This document shows positions 9,201-15,911 of a DNA stretch of 27,712 nt, piece after piece. Below the pieces are notes generated by a model, which worked only from the letters and a program-made list of their open reading frames with translations, was not told the DNA's origin and did not search any database. The translations under genes and the position numbers were made by a program. This DNA is from GCA-2733415 sp049609325 (GTDB taxonomy: Bacteria; Bacteroidota; Bacteroidia; Flavobacteriales; Flavobacteriaceae). Positions within the stretch are counted from its first letter, which is position 1. Each line of letters opens with the position of its first letter. The DNA lies in contig JBMYYK010000030.1 in NCBI GenBank assembly GCA_049609325.1, forward strand, positions 1-27,712, given 5' to 3'.

Positions 9201-9956
9201 ACCAATGATCAGATGTTAGGTATTTCTGGAACACCAGTTGCTAATGTATCTGTACAACCATCTTGTACAATTACAACAGGAACTATCACAGCTACGTCTC
9301 CTACTTTAGGCACAAACGAAGAATTTGTATTAGAAGGCCCTGATGCTACAGGTACTATTCAAACCAATTCTACAGATGGTATCTTTACTAACTTGAGCCC
9401 AGGAGATTACACATTACACGTTTCTAATACAAGTACAGGATGTATTTCAAGCTCTATACAACTCACTATAAATGAAGTACCATCAATACCAAGCTTTAAC
9501 TTGACTGATGGATGTGATGGTGTAGATTATACAATTTCTGTAGTTGATCCGAATAGTAGCTATACCTACAACTGGTATGACTCGTCTGGTACACTTATTG
9601 GAACTGGGATTTCAATTGTAGTAACTCAAGCAGACACCTATGAAGTACAAGCTACTCAATCTAGCTGTATTACATCAGAATATATTACTATAACCAATGC
9701 GTTTTGTTCAATACCTAAAGGAATATCTCCGAATGGCGATGGTTTAAATGATACTTGGGAACTATCTAATCTAGATGTCAAACAAGTTAAGATTTACAAC
9801 CGTTACGGAACTGAAGTGTACTCAAAAGAAAATTATACTAACGAATGGGATGGAACGTCAGATAAAGGAAATGAATTACCAGATGCCACTTATTACTATG
9901 TCATTTGGTTCAATAACGATAAAACAACAACCGGTTGGGTATATATAAACAGATAA
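6291..9956 (+). CDS. C-terminal adhesin fragment: P-domain, seven repeats and T9SS type B sorting domain, 1221 aa open frame
   Basis: This frame is continuous with the preceding fragment except for the TAG at 6288. It begins at GTG in the middle of a PKD domain, so it lacks a signal peptide and could not be exported if expressed alone. The P/Homo B domain spans about residues 65-240 (CYPTVSFDLEH, IKLIAPSGEEVVLYNRGG, GMWTLEITDHEINDDG, WSLDF). A Cys-containing Ig/PKD-like part follows, then repeats at residues 428-980, and a C-terminal CHU_C domain at about 1138-1221 (PKGISPNGDGLNDTWEL, VKIYNRYGTEVY, EWDG, GWVYINR). Intact codon structure over 3.6 kb argues against long-standing decay. Confidence 0.7.
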   Translation: MQDPLGCTSVNSASRLIRVMPEPDFSGTPDSYNISCGDSVTLTGVVSSQTETQEIPMLTPATVALPDGTGVSFSSALDFTGLFANGATMTPGCYPTVSFDLEHSAAQDLEIKLIAPSGEEVVLYNRGGDPVEFTGFGTCANENDDAVPGCTAPYTVVGNNSGVNWDAPASQTTVTATCPDFAGPCENPGFFGYYYVPTTYNSDSSFASLDGASLNGMWTLEITDHEINDDGVLKTWSLDFPQSCYSLESVTPNLTTATWTGGGPALPAQNTTSTGITDPGPDACPTPGTCTGNELTNSPTVGPFMTPGTSTYTITVVDEFGCEYHKDVTVTASCSCILTLDTANNNQTVCENTAITDIQYTVGGDATSATISGLPPGVTGTYVGGVFTISGTPTSSIGSPYNYTVSTVGCTPEMTATGTITVNALPDIPTINTTAPTCAADGSSTITNYDPSATYTFTPAGPTVGAGGVISGMTIGTSYTVNASNAGCTSNDSVAFTNLAMLVTPAVPTVTTTAATCAADGSSTISNYDPSVTYTFTPAGPTVGAGGVISGMTAGTSYTVNANNGSCTSNESAAFTNDPMLTTPAVPTISTTAATCSADGSSTISNYDPSATYTFTPAGPTVGAGGVISGMTVGTSYTVNANNGSCSSADSTAFTNDPMLANQPTPTINTTAATCAADGTSTITNYDPSATYTFTPTGPTVGAGGVISGMTVGTSYTVNASNGGCTSTESAAFTNNPMLANQPTPTINTTAATCAADGTSTITNYDPSATYTFTPTGPTVGAGGVISGMTVGTSYTVNANNGSCTSNESAAFTNDPMLTTPAVPTISTTAATCSADGSSTISNYDPSVTYTFTPAGPTVGAGGTISGMTVGTSYTVNANNGSCTSNESAAFTNDPMLTTPAVPTISTTAATCSADGSSTISNYDASVTYTFTPAGPTVSAGGVISGMTTGTSYTVNANNGSCSSADSTAFTNDQMLGISGTPVANVSVQPSCTITTGTITATSPTLGTNEEFVLEGPDATGTIQTNSTDGIFTNLSPGDYTLHVSNTSTGCISSSIQLTINEVPSIPSFNLTDGCDGVDYTISVVDPNSSYTYNWYDSSGTLIGTGISIVVTQADTYEVQATQSSCITSEYITITNAFCSIPKGISPNGDGLNDTWELSNLDVKQVKIYNRYGTEVYSKENYTNEWDGTSDKGNELPDATYYYVIWFNNDKTTTGWVYINR
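7572..9230 (+). repeat. Seven tandem 237-bp (79-aa) repeats inside the adhesin
   Basis: Copies begin at 7572, 7809, 8046, 8283, 8520, 8757 and 8994 with no length variation. Each encodes one module with core CxADGSSTIxNYDPSxTYTF, then PTVGAGG, ISGM, GTSYTVNA and two cysteines. Copies 4 and 5 are identical over their first ~99 nt and share the preceding ~18 nt. Linker types (MLTTPA, MLANQP) and C-terminal types (CTSNES, CSSADS) are shuffled among copies, as expected from unequal crossover or gene conversion. Confidence 0.95.
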
Positions 9957-9960
9957 CAAC

Positions 9961-10887
9961 ATGAACACTATCAAACAACTAATCACAATAGCCCTACTCG
10001 TTTTTATTGCTCATTCAAGTATGGCACAGCAAGACCCACATTATACACAATACATGTATAACATGAGTTTAATGAATCCTGCCTATGCCGGAAGTAAAGA
10101 AACCTTATCTACAGGATTACTTTACAGAAAGCAATGGGTACAAATAGAAGATGCGCCTACTACAGCAACATTTTTTGGTCACCTACCGGTAGGAAAAAAT
10201 GTAGGAGCAGGATTATCTTTAAGTTCAGATAAAATTGGTCCTGTAAATGAAACTAATATTTATGGAGACGTGTCATACACATTAAAATTAGGTGGTGAAC
10301 ACAAACTTTCTTTTGGTGTTAAAACAGGTTTAACATTACATAAAGTTGGTTTGTATGATGATATATACAACACCTTACCAGATGCTGATGACCCTGCATT
10401 TTCAGAAAACACCAGTAACACCTATTTTAATTTTGGTTCGGGGATATTTTACCACACTAAAAAGTATTATGTAGCCATATCTGTTCCTAACTTTTTAAAA
10501 TCAAAACATTTAGATTTTAATGGTAATGAATACGGATCTGAGTTTTCACATTATTTTGCAACTGCAGGGTATGTATTTGACATAAACACCTCTTTAAAAC
10601 TGAAACCATTCTTTATGGTGAAGTCTGCATTCAATGCCCCTACTTCAGTAGACATTTCTTTAAATGCACTATATAAAGAAAAAGTAGAATTTGGTGCTAC
10701 GTACAGATTTGAAGATAGCTTCGGCGCTATGGTGAATTTTGCAATTACACCAGAGCTACGTATCGGGTATGCTTATGATCATATTGTTTCTGATTTAAAT
10801 GTGACCACTTCGGCATCTCATGAATTCATTTTATTATACGATATCAAATTTGCTAAAAAAGTATCTGAATCACCTCGATTCTTCTAA
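9961..10887 (+). CDS. PorP/SprF family type IX secretion outer-membrane protein, 308 aa
   Basis: Outer-membrane beta-barrel of the PorP/SprF family. Paralogues encoded next to type B (CHU_C) substrates are needed to secrete or anchor that partner. The N-terminal signal peptide ends near ...AHSSMAQQ. The family signature QDPHYTQYMYNMSLMNPAYAGS follows at once, then alternating beta strands to the end (LRIGYAYDHIVSDLN..., HEFILLYDIKF). It starts 4 bp after the adhesin stop and is followed 19 bp later by the OmpA gene, the usual three-gene arrangement. Because the adhesin is broken, this partner may now lack its substrate. The family is secure; whether it is core SprF or a dedicated paralogue cannot be told, and the context suggests the latter. 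Confidence 0.92.
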   Translation: MNTIKQLITIALLVFIAHSSMAQQDPHYTQYMYNMSLMNPAYAGSKETLSTGLLYRKQWVQIEDAPTTATFFGHLPVGKNVGAGLSLSSDKIGPVNETNIYGDVSYTLKLGGEHKLSFGVKTGLTLHKVGLYDDIYNTLPDADDPAFSENTSNTYFNFGSGIFYHTKKYYVAISVPNFLKSKHLDFNGNEYGSEFSHYFATAGYVFDINTSLKLKPFFMVKSAFNAPTSVDISLNALYKEKVEFGATYRFEDSFGAMVNFAITPELRIGYAYDHIVSDLNVTTSASHEFILLYDIKFAKKVSESPRFF

Positions 10888-10906
10888 AACCTAAACCAAC
10901 CAACAC

Positions 10907-12439
10907 ATGAAAAAAACATATTTGCTTTTATGCTGCATTATTGGGCTAAGTACCATGACAGCACAACAAAAAAACATTAAGGTTATTGACAGCTTGTTCA
11001 GTTTAAACAAAACTGAGTTAAGTACTGAAAACACAGAGTTTTCTGCTATACTGGCTCAAAATAACATTGTATATTATACTAGTGCTCAAAGCAACTTAAC
11101 TGTTGACGAACAAAACTCATCGGACCTAGATGTGTACCAGGCTGTTTTGAATTCTGATAACTCTATAAGTGATGCAAAAGCTTTAGAAGGGATAAACACA
11201 AAGTGGCATGACGGCCCCGTAGCCATTACCCCAGATGGTAACACGATGTATTTTGCTAGTGAAAGTTTTAATGTTAAAAAAGGATTTGAAAAAGAAAAAA
11301 CGCCAGCTAAAATCTTAAAAAAAGGACGTATATACATATTTAAGGCTACAAAGGTTGATGGTGAATGGAGCAATGCCTCTCCTCTAGCGTTTAATAACAT
11401 TGCCTATTCAGTAAGAAACCCAAGTGTTAGCGCCGATGGTAAAACACTATACTTTTCATCTGATATGCCTGGTGGATTAGGTGGTGAAGATATTTGGAAA
11501 GTAGCAATAGATGGTAATTCTTACGGAACTCCAGAAAATTTAGGCGCATCTGTTAACTCACAAGCCAACGAAAGTTTCCCTTTTATCTCAAGCAAAAACG
11601 TTCTCTATTTTTCTTCAGACGATGAGAATGGTTTTGGAGGTATGGATGTCTATAAATTAGACCTTAATAAAACCGATGCGGAGCTTATCAATATTGGTAG
11701 ACCTGTCAACTCAGATAAAGATGACTTTGCATTTACTTTAAATGAAGATAAAAAAACTGGGTTCGTTTCTAGTAATAGAGGAGAAAGTGATGACATCTAC
11801 TTAATCAACTCTATTTGCCGCTTAATAGCATCAATAACTGTAACTGATAAAGAAACTGGTACTGCAATTAGTGACGCTAAATTAGACATTATAAAAGACT
11901 CAAAAATACAGCAAAGTTTAACAACAACACAAGAGCCAATTCTTTCAAACTTAGAATGTGAAACTGCATATAACTTAGCAGCTTCAAAAGAAGGATATGA
12001 AGATGGCACTCATACAATTGAAGCTTCTACTGATGGTGGAGAACTAAACATTACCATAGCTCTAGCTCCTATTAAAACTCCAATTATTACTGAAACACAA
12101 GTAGTATTACAGCCAATATTCTTTGAGTTTGACAAAAGTAATATTACGCCACAAGGCGCAAGTGAATTGGATAAGTTAGTAACTGTAATGACTGATAATC
12201 CGGATATGATAATTCTTGTAAAATCACATACTGATAATAGAGGTACTGATGAGTATAACAAAGACTTATCAAATAAAAGAGCACAAGCTACAGTGGCTTA
12301 TGTGGTATCTAAAGGAATTTCTGAAGCAAGAATATTCGGAAAAGGGTTCGGTGAATCTGACTTGAAAATTAACTGTACAGAATGTACTGAAGAAGAGAAC
12401 AGTAAAAACAGACGATCTGAATTCATGATTGTTAGATAA
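10907..12439 (+). CDS. OmpA family lipoprotein-like/periplasmic protein with PD40 repeats, 510 aa
   Basis: Envelope protein probably tying the adhesin/PorP complex to peptidoglycan. Order: signal peptide (MKKTYLLLCCIIGLSTMTAQQ), WD40-like PD40 blades at about residues 95-300 (AITPDGNTMYFAS, PSVSADGKTLYFSSDMPGGLGGEDIWK, LYFSSDDENGFGGMDVYK), a CNA-B or carboxypeptidase-regulatory-like domain at about 305-390 (TVTDKETGTAISDAKLDI), and a C-terminal OmpA domain (PIFFEFDKSNITPQGASELDKL, SHTDNRG, NKRAQATVAYV, SKNRRSEFMIV). The TD..G and NRR..E residues that bind diaminopimelate in OmpA domains are present. The cysteines at positions 9-10 lie within the hydrophobic core and do not form a clear lipobox. 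It closes the cassette and is followed by a strong terminator. Confidence 0.92.
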   Translation: MKKTYLLLCCIIGLSTMTAQQKNIKVIDSLFSLNKTELSTENTEFSAILAQNNIVYYTSAQSNLTVDEQNSSDLDVYQAVLNSDNSISDAKALEGINTKWHDGPVAITPDGNTMYFASESFNVKKGFEKEKTPAKILKKGRIYIFKATKVDGEWSNASPLAFNNIAYSVRNPSVSADGKTLYFSSDMPGGLGGEDIWKVAIDGNSYGTPENLGASVNSQANESFPFISSKNVLYFSSDDENGFGGMDVYKLDLNKTDAELINIGRPVNSDKDDFAFTLNEDKKTGFVSSNRGESDDIYLINSICRLIASITVTDKETGTAISDAKLDIIKDSKIQQSLTTTQEPILSNLECETAYNLAASKEGYEDGTHTIEASTDGGELNITIALAPIKTPIITETQVVLQPIFFEFDKSNITPQGASELDKLVTVMTDNPDMIILVKSHTDNRGTDEYNKDLSNKRAQATVAYVVSKGISEARIFGKGFGESDLKINCTECTEEENSKNRRSEFMIVR

Positions 12440-12462
12440 TTTATCTCCTAAAACCAATCATA

Positions 12463-12495
12463 AAAAAGGGCATTGATAAAATCAATGCCCTTTTT
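12463..12495. terminator. Bidirectional terminator between the adhesin cassette and the convergent carbonate operon
   Basis: A perfect 15-bp stem (12463-12477 with 12481-12495; core GGGCATTGAT/ATCAATGCCC) has a 3-base loop, with A5 on one side and T5 on the other. It serves both convergent transcripts. Confidence 0.92.
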
Positions 12496-12517
12496 GTTAT
12501 AATACTTTATGAAAACA

Positions 12518-13180
12518 TCAAAAGTTTACAAACGCAATTATATTGACTTGATCTCTGTTATCATGTTCAAAAAATTGGTTCATATACCCTGCTTCCAAGC
12601 GTATAGATTTGTTTAACTTATACCCTATTCCGCCGTATAATCGGTTTCTATCAAATACTGCTGACTCGGTATTTAAAAATATTTCGTTATATGATGATAA
12701 ATAGCATTTAGAGATGTCTTTATTGCCTAACGGAATATTCAAGCCTAAGAAATACCTGAAACGCATCTTAAAATCATCTTCAACAAATCGTTGTTCAAAA
12801 CGATATCTATGATTTAATTTCACAACTCCAACATTTTGTTTAGATGTGAATTGCTGAAAGATTCTATGCTCATTAACTGCATTTTTATCATCGGTATCTC
12901 CAATATAATTTTCAGATAAGATATAACCATACCCTAACAGCACATTATTTTTGGCGCCATTAAATGTATACCCTAATCCCGTACGCAATAACAGTTGTTC
13001 TAAATCGCCAACAGCATTATAGTTTCTATATTGCACTTCATGGTGCAAATTCCATTTTTCATTTAACTTCTTATTCCCTATATATATCAGCCAATTACCA
13101 AGATTACTCTCTTGACTATATGTAAAACAAGGCAGCATCAGTCCGAAGACTAATGCTGCTACACTTAACTTAAACTTCAT
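12518..13180 (-). CDS. DUF2490 family outer-membrane beta-barrel protein, 220 aa
   Basis: Predicted outer-membrane barrel of the DUF2490 family, whose function is unknown. The signal peptide MKFKLSVAALVFGLMLPCFTYSQ is followed by the family start ESNLGNWLIYIGNKKLNEKWNLHHEVQYRNY, then RTGLGYTF, LLGYGYI, HRYRFEQRF, RFRYFLGLNIPL and LYGGIGYKLNKSIRLEAGYMNQF, ending in a barrel-type terminal strand IIAFVNF. It lies 12 bp after the carbonic anhydrase stop and is the last gene of the sulP-carbonic anhydrase unit. This suggests, without proof, a role as an outer-membrane pore or accessory for inorganic carbon or anion uptake. Confidence 0.85.
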   Translation of the reverse strand: MKFKLSVAALVFGLMLPCFTYSQESNLGNWLIYIGNKKLNEKWNLHHEVQYRNYNAVGDLEQLLLRTGLGYTFNGAKNNVLLGYGYILSENYIGDTDDKNAVNEHRIFQQFTSKQNVGVVKLNHRYRFEQRFVEDDFKMRFRYFLGLNIPLGNKDISKCYLSSYNEIFLNTESAVFDRNRLYGGIGYKLNKSIRLEAGYMNQFFEHDNRDQVNIIAFVNF

Positions 13181-13192
13181 AAATTATGACTT

Positions 13193-13822
13193 TTATTCAA
13201 AGAAAGTTACGGCTCCTGTATGAATATCATACATACCACCTATAATTTTGATTTCGCCGTTTTGTTCCATTTCTGCTAACACTTCACTATCTGCTTTAAT
13301 TTTATCAATAGTAAGTAATACATTTTTTTCAGCAACATTGTTTACAAATTCAATATTAGCAGATGTTCTTTCACTTGCTTCAGCAGGAGATGCTACCGCA
13401 TTTACAGCAGGTTTAATCTTTTCTAACATACCTGTCAACTTTCCTAATTTAGCATCGTCACATGCGCCTTTTACTGCTCCACATGCCGTATGACCTAAAA
13501 CAACAACAAGTTTTGTCCCTGCCAATTTACAGGCAAATTCCATACTTCCTAAAATATCATCATTTACAAAATTTCCTGCAATACGTGCGCTAAAAATATC
13601 ACCTAAACCTTGGTCAAATATCAACTCAGAAGATACTCTTGAGTCAATACAGCTTAATACAGTTGCAAAAGGGAACTGCCCTTTACTTGTATCATTTACT
13701 TGCTCTAAAAGGTTTCTATTAGCCTTTAGGTTATTTTGAAATCTGATATTTCCTTCTTTTAAAAATTGCACCGATTTTTCAGGTGTCATTGTTGCTTGTG
13801 TTTCTTTAGTATGTGCTTTCAT
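13193..13822 (-). CDS. Beta-class carbonic anhydrase, 209 aa
   Basis: Zinc enzyme interconverting CO2 and bicarbonate in the cytoplasm. The beta-class signature is complete: CIDSR supplies C58 plus the D60/R62 dyad, and GHTACGAVKGAC supplies H111 and C114. No signal peptide is present. The N-terminal region (PEKSVQFLKEGNIRFQNN) and the IIGGMYDIHTGAVTFF C-terminus are typical of the bacterial form. It is 23 bp downstream of sulP and 12 bp upstream of the DUF2490 gene on the same strand. The SulP-carbonic anhydrase pairing suggests bicarbonate delivery for anaplerotic carboxylation or pH control. Identity is very secure. Confidence 0.96.
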   Translation of the reverse strand: MKAHTKETQATMTPEKSVQFLKEGNIRFQNNLKANRNLLEQVNDTSKGQFPFATVLSCIDSRVSSELIFDQGLGDIFSARIAGNFVNDDILGSMEFACKLAGTKLVVVLGHTACGAVKGACDDAKLGKLTGMLEKIKPAVNAVASPAEASERTSANIEFVNNVAEKNVLLTIDKIKADSEVLAEMEQNGEIKIIGGMYDIHTGAVTFFE

Positions 13823-13845
13823 TTTTTATTTTTTTTGGTTAATTA

Positions 13846-15426
13846 TTATGCCGATTTTGGTCTAAGTTTAAAAAACTCAATATAACTTGCTGGGTTTTCA
13901 ACAACACCACGCTCAGAGATTAACTTGATATGGATATGACGTTCATGTGCTTTAAATGCAAAATCATCTAAAATTTCAATGATATCATTGTCAAGATATC
14001 TTGTTTTTCGAACGTCTAATTCTAAGTATGAATGCTCTGGTAATTTATCTAATTCTTTTAATATGGCTCCTTTATTGAAAAAAGTTACTTCCTCAGCCAA
14101 AGTCATTTTTATTTTAGTTTCACCATTACTATTGTCTTCAATATGTAAGAAGTGAGAATTTTGGTAGCTTTTAATTAAGATTACCACTACTCCAACGGCT
14201 AATCCCATTCCTATTCCCATTAATAAGTCAGTAAAAACAATCCCTAATACTGTTACTACAAACGGAATAAACTGTTTCCACCCTAAATCATACATTTGTT
14301 TAAATAATGCTGGTTTAGCTAGTTTGTATCCAACAATTAATAGTACCGCAGCTAATACCGATAATGGTATTTTATTTAATAAGGTAGGAATTAATATCAC
14401 AGATATTAATAATAAGAATCCGTGAATAATGGCAGATAATTTACTTCTACCTCCAGACTGAATATTTGCCGAACTTCTAACTATTACTTGTGTTATTGGC
14501 AACCCTCCAATTAATCCTGAAATGATATTTCCTGTACCTTGTGCTAATAATTCTCTATTAGTTGGCGTTACATTTTTATGCGGATCTAATTTGTCTGTAG
14601 CTTCAACACAAAGTAATGTTTCTAAACTTGCAACTAGAGCTATTGTAAAGGCCACAACCCATACTTCTGGATTGGTAATTACACTAAAGTTCGGGAAACT
14701 AAATTGTCCTAAAAAAGAGTTGAAGTCTTCCGGTACTGGTACACTTACTAGGTGTGCTGGATTGATTCCAAATTTTGCGTTAGACTCTGTAAGTGTAAAA
14801 TATACAATACCTGCAACTACAGCTACTAATGGCCCTTGAATTAATTGGAAAATTTTTCCTTTTTTAGAAAGAACATTACTCCATAATAATAAAATAGCCA
14901 AACCAATTAAACCAATAATTGTAGCACCTAAACTGATGTTGTTAAGAGTTACAAAAATTTCAGAAAATGTGTTCTCTCCATCTACCTGAAAAAATGCAAA
15001 ATCACCTTCAGGGTCGGCATCATATCCAAAGAAATGAGGTATTTGCTTTAAAATAATAATGATTCCAATACCAGTTAACATCCCTTTAATTACAGAAGAC
15101 GGGAAATAATACCCTATAATTCCTGCTTTTAATATTCCGAATATCAATTGAATGACACCTCCTAGTACTACGGCAACTAAAAAGTTTTCGTAACCGCCTA
15201 AAGTACCTATAGCTGTTAATACAATGGCTGCTAATCCTGCTGCTGGACCACTAACTCCAATTTTAGAGCCACTCAAACCTCCAACTATAACTCCACCAAT
15301 AATACCGGCAATTAATCCTGAAAATAACGGCGCTCCACTGGCTAATGCAATACCTAAACATAATGGTAATGCTACAAAAAATACGACTATACTCGCTGGC
15401 AAGTCACTTTTAATACTTTTAAACAT
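13846..15426 (-). CDS. SulP family inorganic anion (probably bicarbonate) transporter with STAS-like tail, 526 aa
   Basis: Inner-membrane anion transporter of the SLC26/SulP family. The membrane domain fills about residues 1-420, beginning DLPASIVVFFVALPLCLGIALASGAP with the SulP signatures GSKIGVSGPAAGLA and SSVIKGMLTGIGIIIILKQIPHFFGYD. Later helices include SLETLLCVEATDKLDPHK, a loop conserved in the subfamily. The C-terminal ~90 residues form a STAS-like domain (LAEEVTFFNKGAILKELDKLP, LELDVRKTRYLDNDIIEILDDF). Cotranscription with a carbonic anhydrase makes bicarbonate the likeliest substrate; sulfate cannot be excluded from sequence. The ATG at 15426 starts just before the first amphipathic segment. 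An inverted repeat lies in its leader. Confidence 0.93.
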   Translation of the reverse strand: MFKSIKSDLPASIVVFFVALPLCLGIALASGAPLFSGLIAGIIGGVIVGGLSGSKIGVSGPAAGLAAIVLTAIGTLGGYENFLVAVVLGGVIQLIFGILKAGIIGYYFPSSVIKGMLTGIGIIIILKQIPHFFGYDADPEGDFAFFQVDGENTFSEIFVTLNNISLGATIIGLIGLAILLLWSNVLSKKGKIFQLIQGPLVAVVAGIVYFTLTESNAKFGINPAHLVSVPVPEDFNSFLGQFSFPNFSVITNPEVWVVAFTIALVASLETLLCVEATDKLDPHKNVTPTNRELLAQGTGNIISGLIGGLPITQVIVRSSANIQSGGRSKLSAIIHGFLLLISVILIPTLLNKIPLSVLAAVLLIVGYKLAKPALFKQMYDLGWKQFIPFVVTVLGIVFTDLLMGIGMGLAVGVVVILIKSYQNSHFLHIEDNSNGETKIKMTLAEEVTFFNKGAILKELDKLPEHSYLELDVRKTRYLDNDIIEILDDFAFKAHERHIHIKLISERGVVENPASYIEFFKLRPKSA

Positions 15427-15445
15427 ATTTATATAATTAGTTATT

Positions 15446-15468
15446 GTTTTTAGAACATTACTAAAAAC
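15446..15468. promoter_or_regulatory. Inverted repeat in the sulP leader, candidate operator or RNA hairpin
   Basis: GTTTTTAG and CTAAAAAC (8-bp perfect arms) flank a 7-nt spacer (15454-15460), 20 bp upstream of the sulP ATG. A weak -7-like box (TAAATTCG on the minus strand, 15503-15510) lies further upstream, which would put the repeat in the mRNA leader. No T-run makes it a terminator. Confidence 0.35.
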
Positions 15469-15513
15469 ATTTAAATTTTATTTGCGCCCAAAGGCTAAAA
15501 AACGAATTTATAA

Positions 15514-15816
15514 CTATGCCTGATCTGGCGGGGGAGATATTATAAATAAATGAGGACTGGTATAAACCTTTTTACAATACACTAAATTAGTTTTTGGCAA
15601 CTCTTTATCAGTTCCAACAAAATTGTGTGCCTCATTATTGATCACAACGTCAATATCAACAATTTTTTCGCCGTCCTTTTCTTGTTCTTCTTCAGATATT
15701 GAAACAACAATAGAAGTATCAAAGTTATTATCAACAACGTAAAGAATTGTTGGTATAACAATAACAGCTAAAAACGTTATTGAAAAAAATATGGCTATGC
15801 GTTGTTTTGACGTCAC
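15514..15816 (-). CDS. Uncharacterised small membrane-anchored protein, about 100 aa
   Basis: I do not recognise a family. With the start taken at GTG 15816, the protein is MTSKQRIAIFFSITFL..., with one N-terminal hydrophobic segment (IAIFFSITFLAVIVIPTILYVV), a charged stretch EEEQEKDGEKIV, and a C-terminal soluble part ending ISPPPDQA. The frame extends upstream to an ATG at 15903 (129 aa), but an exact TAnnTTTG box at 15837-15844 lies inside that extension, favouring the inner start. It sits between sulP and the antiporter, on the same strand as both. Membrane topology is probably N-in with the tail in the periplasm. It could be an accessory of either transporter; that is only a guess from position. 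Confidence 0.6.
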   Translation of the reverse strand: MTSKQRIAIFFSITFLAVIVIPTILYVVDNNFDTSIVVSISEEEQEKDGEKIVDIDVVINNEAHNFVGTDKELPKTNLVYCKKVYTSPHLFIISPPPDQA

Positions 15817-15836
15817 TTTTACATTTCGATTTCCTG

Positions 15837-15844
15837 CAAATATA
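15837..15844 (-). promoter_or_regulatory. -7 promoter box for the small membrane protein
   Basis: TATATTTG on the minus strand, an exact TAnnTTTG match, 20 nt upstream of the GTG at 15816. It lies inside the longer reading frame and so bears on the start choice. Confidence 0.5.
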
Positions 15845-15911
15845 ATAACACTTTTTAAAATGATAGCTTTACTATCGTTAATAAATGTTAAACTTTTACA
15901 CAAAAAAGACC

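Larger units (their letters stand above)
5600..9956 (+). pseudogene. Giant T9SS type B adhesin (CUB, PKD, P-domain, seven repeats, CHU_C domain), disrupted by a frameshift and an in-frame stop
   Basis: Read as one gene, this would encode a protein of about 1451 residues. Layout: signal peptide MKHKLLIFLMLLSTSFVFSQ, a CUB-like domain, a PKD domain (WSFGDGTT), a proprotein-convertase P-domain, a PKD-like segment, seven 79-aa repeats and a gliding-motility-associated C-terminal (type B sorting) domain. Such proteins are secreted by T9SS and held on the surface with the help of a PorP/SprF-like partner, encoded 4 bp downstream. Two lesions break the frame. One extra T in the TTT at 5731-5733 shifts ...LDNGGA out of frame and leads to TAA at 5741; removing it gives the smooth join GGAYTNNSDGTITFC. 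A TAG at 6288-6290 interrupts the PKD end (VRDDN stop VQDPLGC). The remaining 3.6 kb is open, so decay is recent or these are sequencing errors. Confidence 0.8.

Noticed and set aside
7572..9230. The regular repeats as a CRISPR-like or satellite array
   Set aside because: The units are 237-bp coding modules with no spacers, in frame with an adhesin; they are protein repeats.
13248..13493. Plus-strand open frame opposite carbonic anhydrase, and similar short frames opposite secA, mnmE, pheT and the SulP gene
   Set aside because: They are shadows of conserved genes on the other strand with no start signals or family resemblance.
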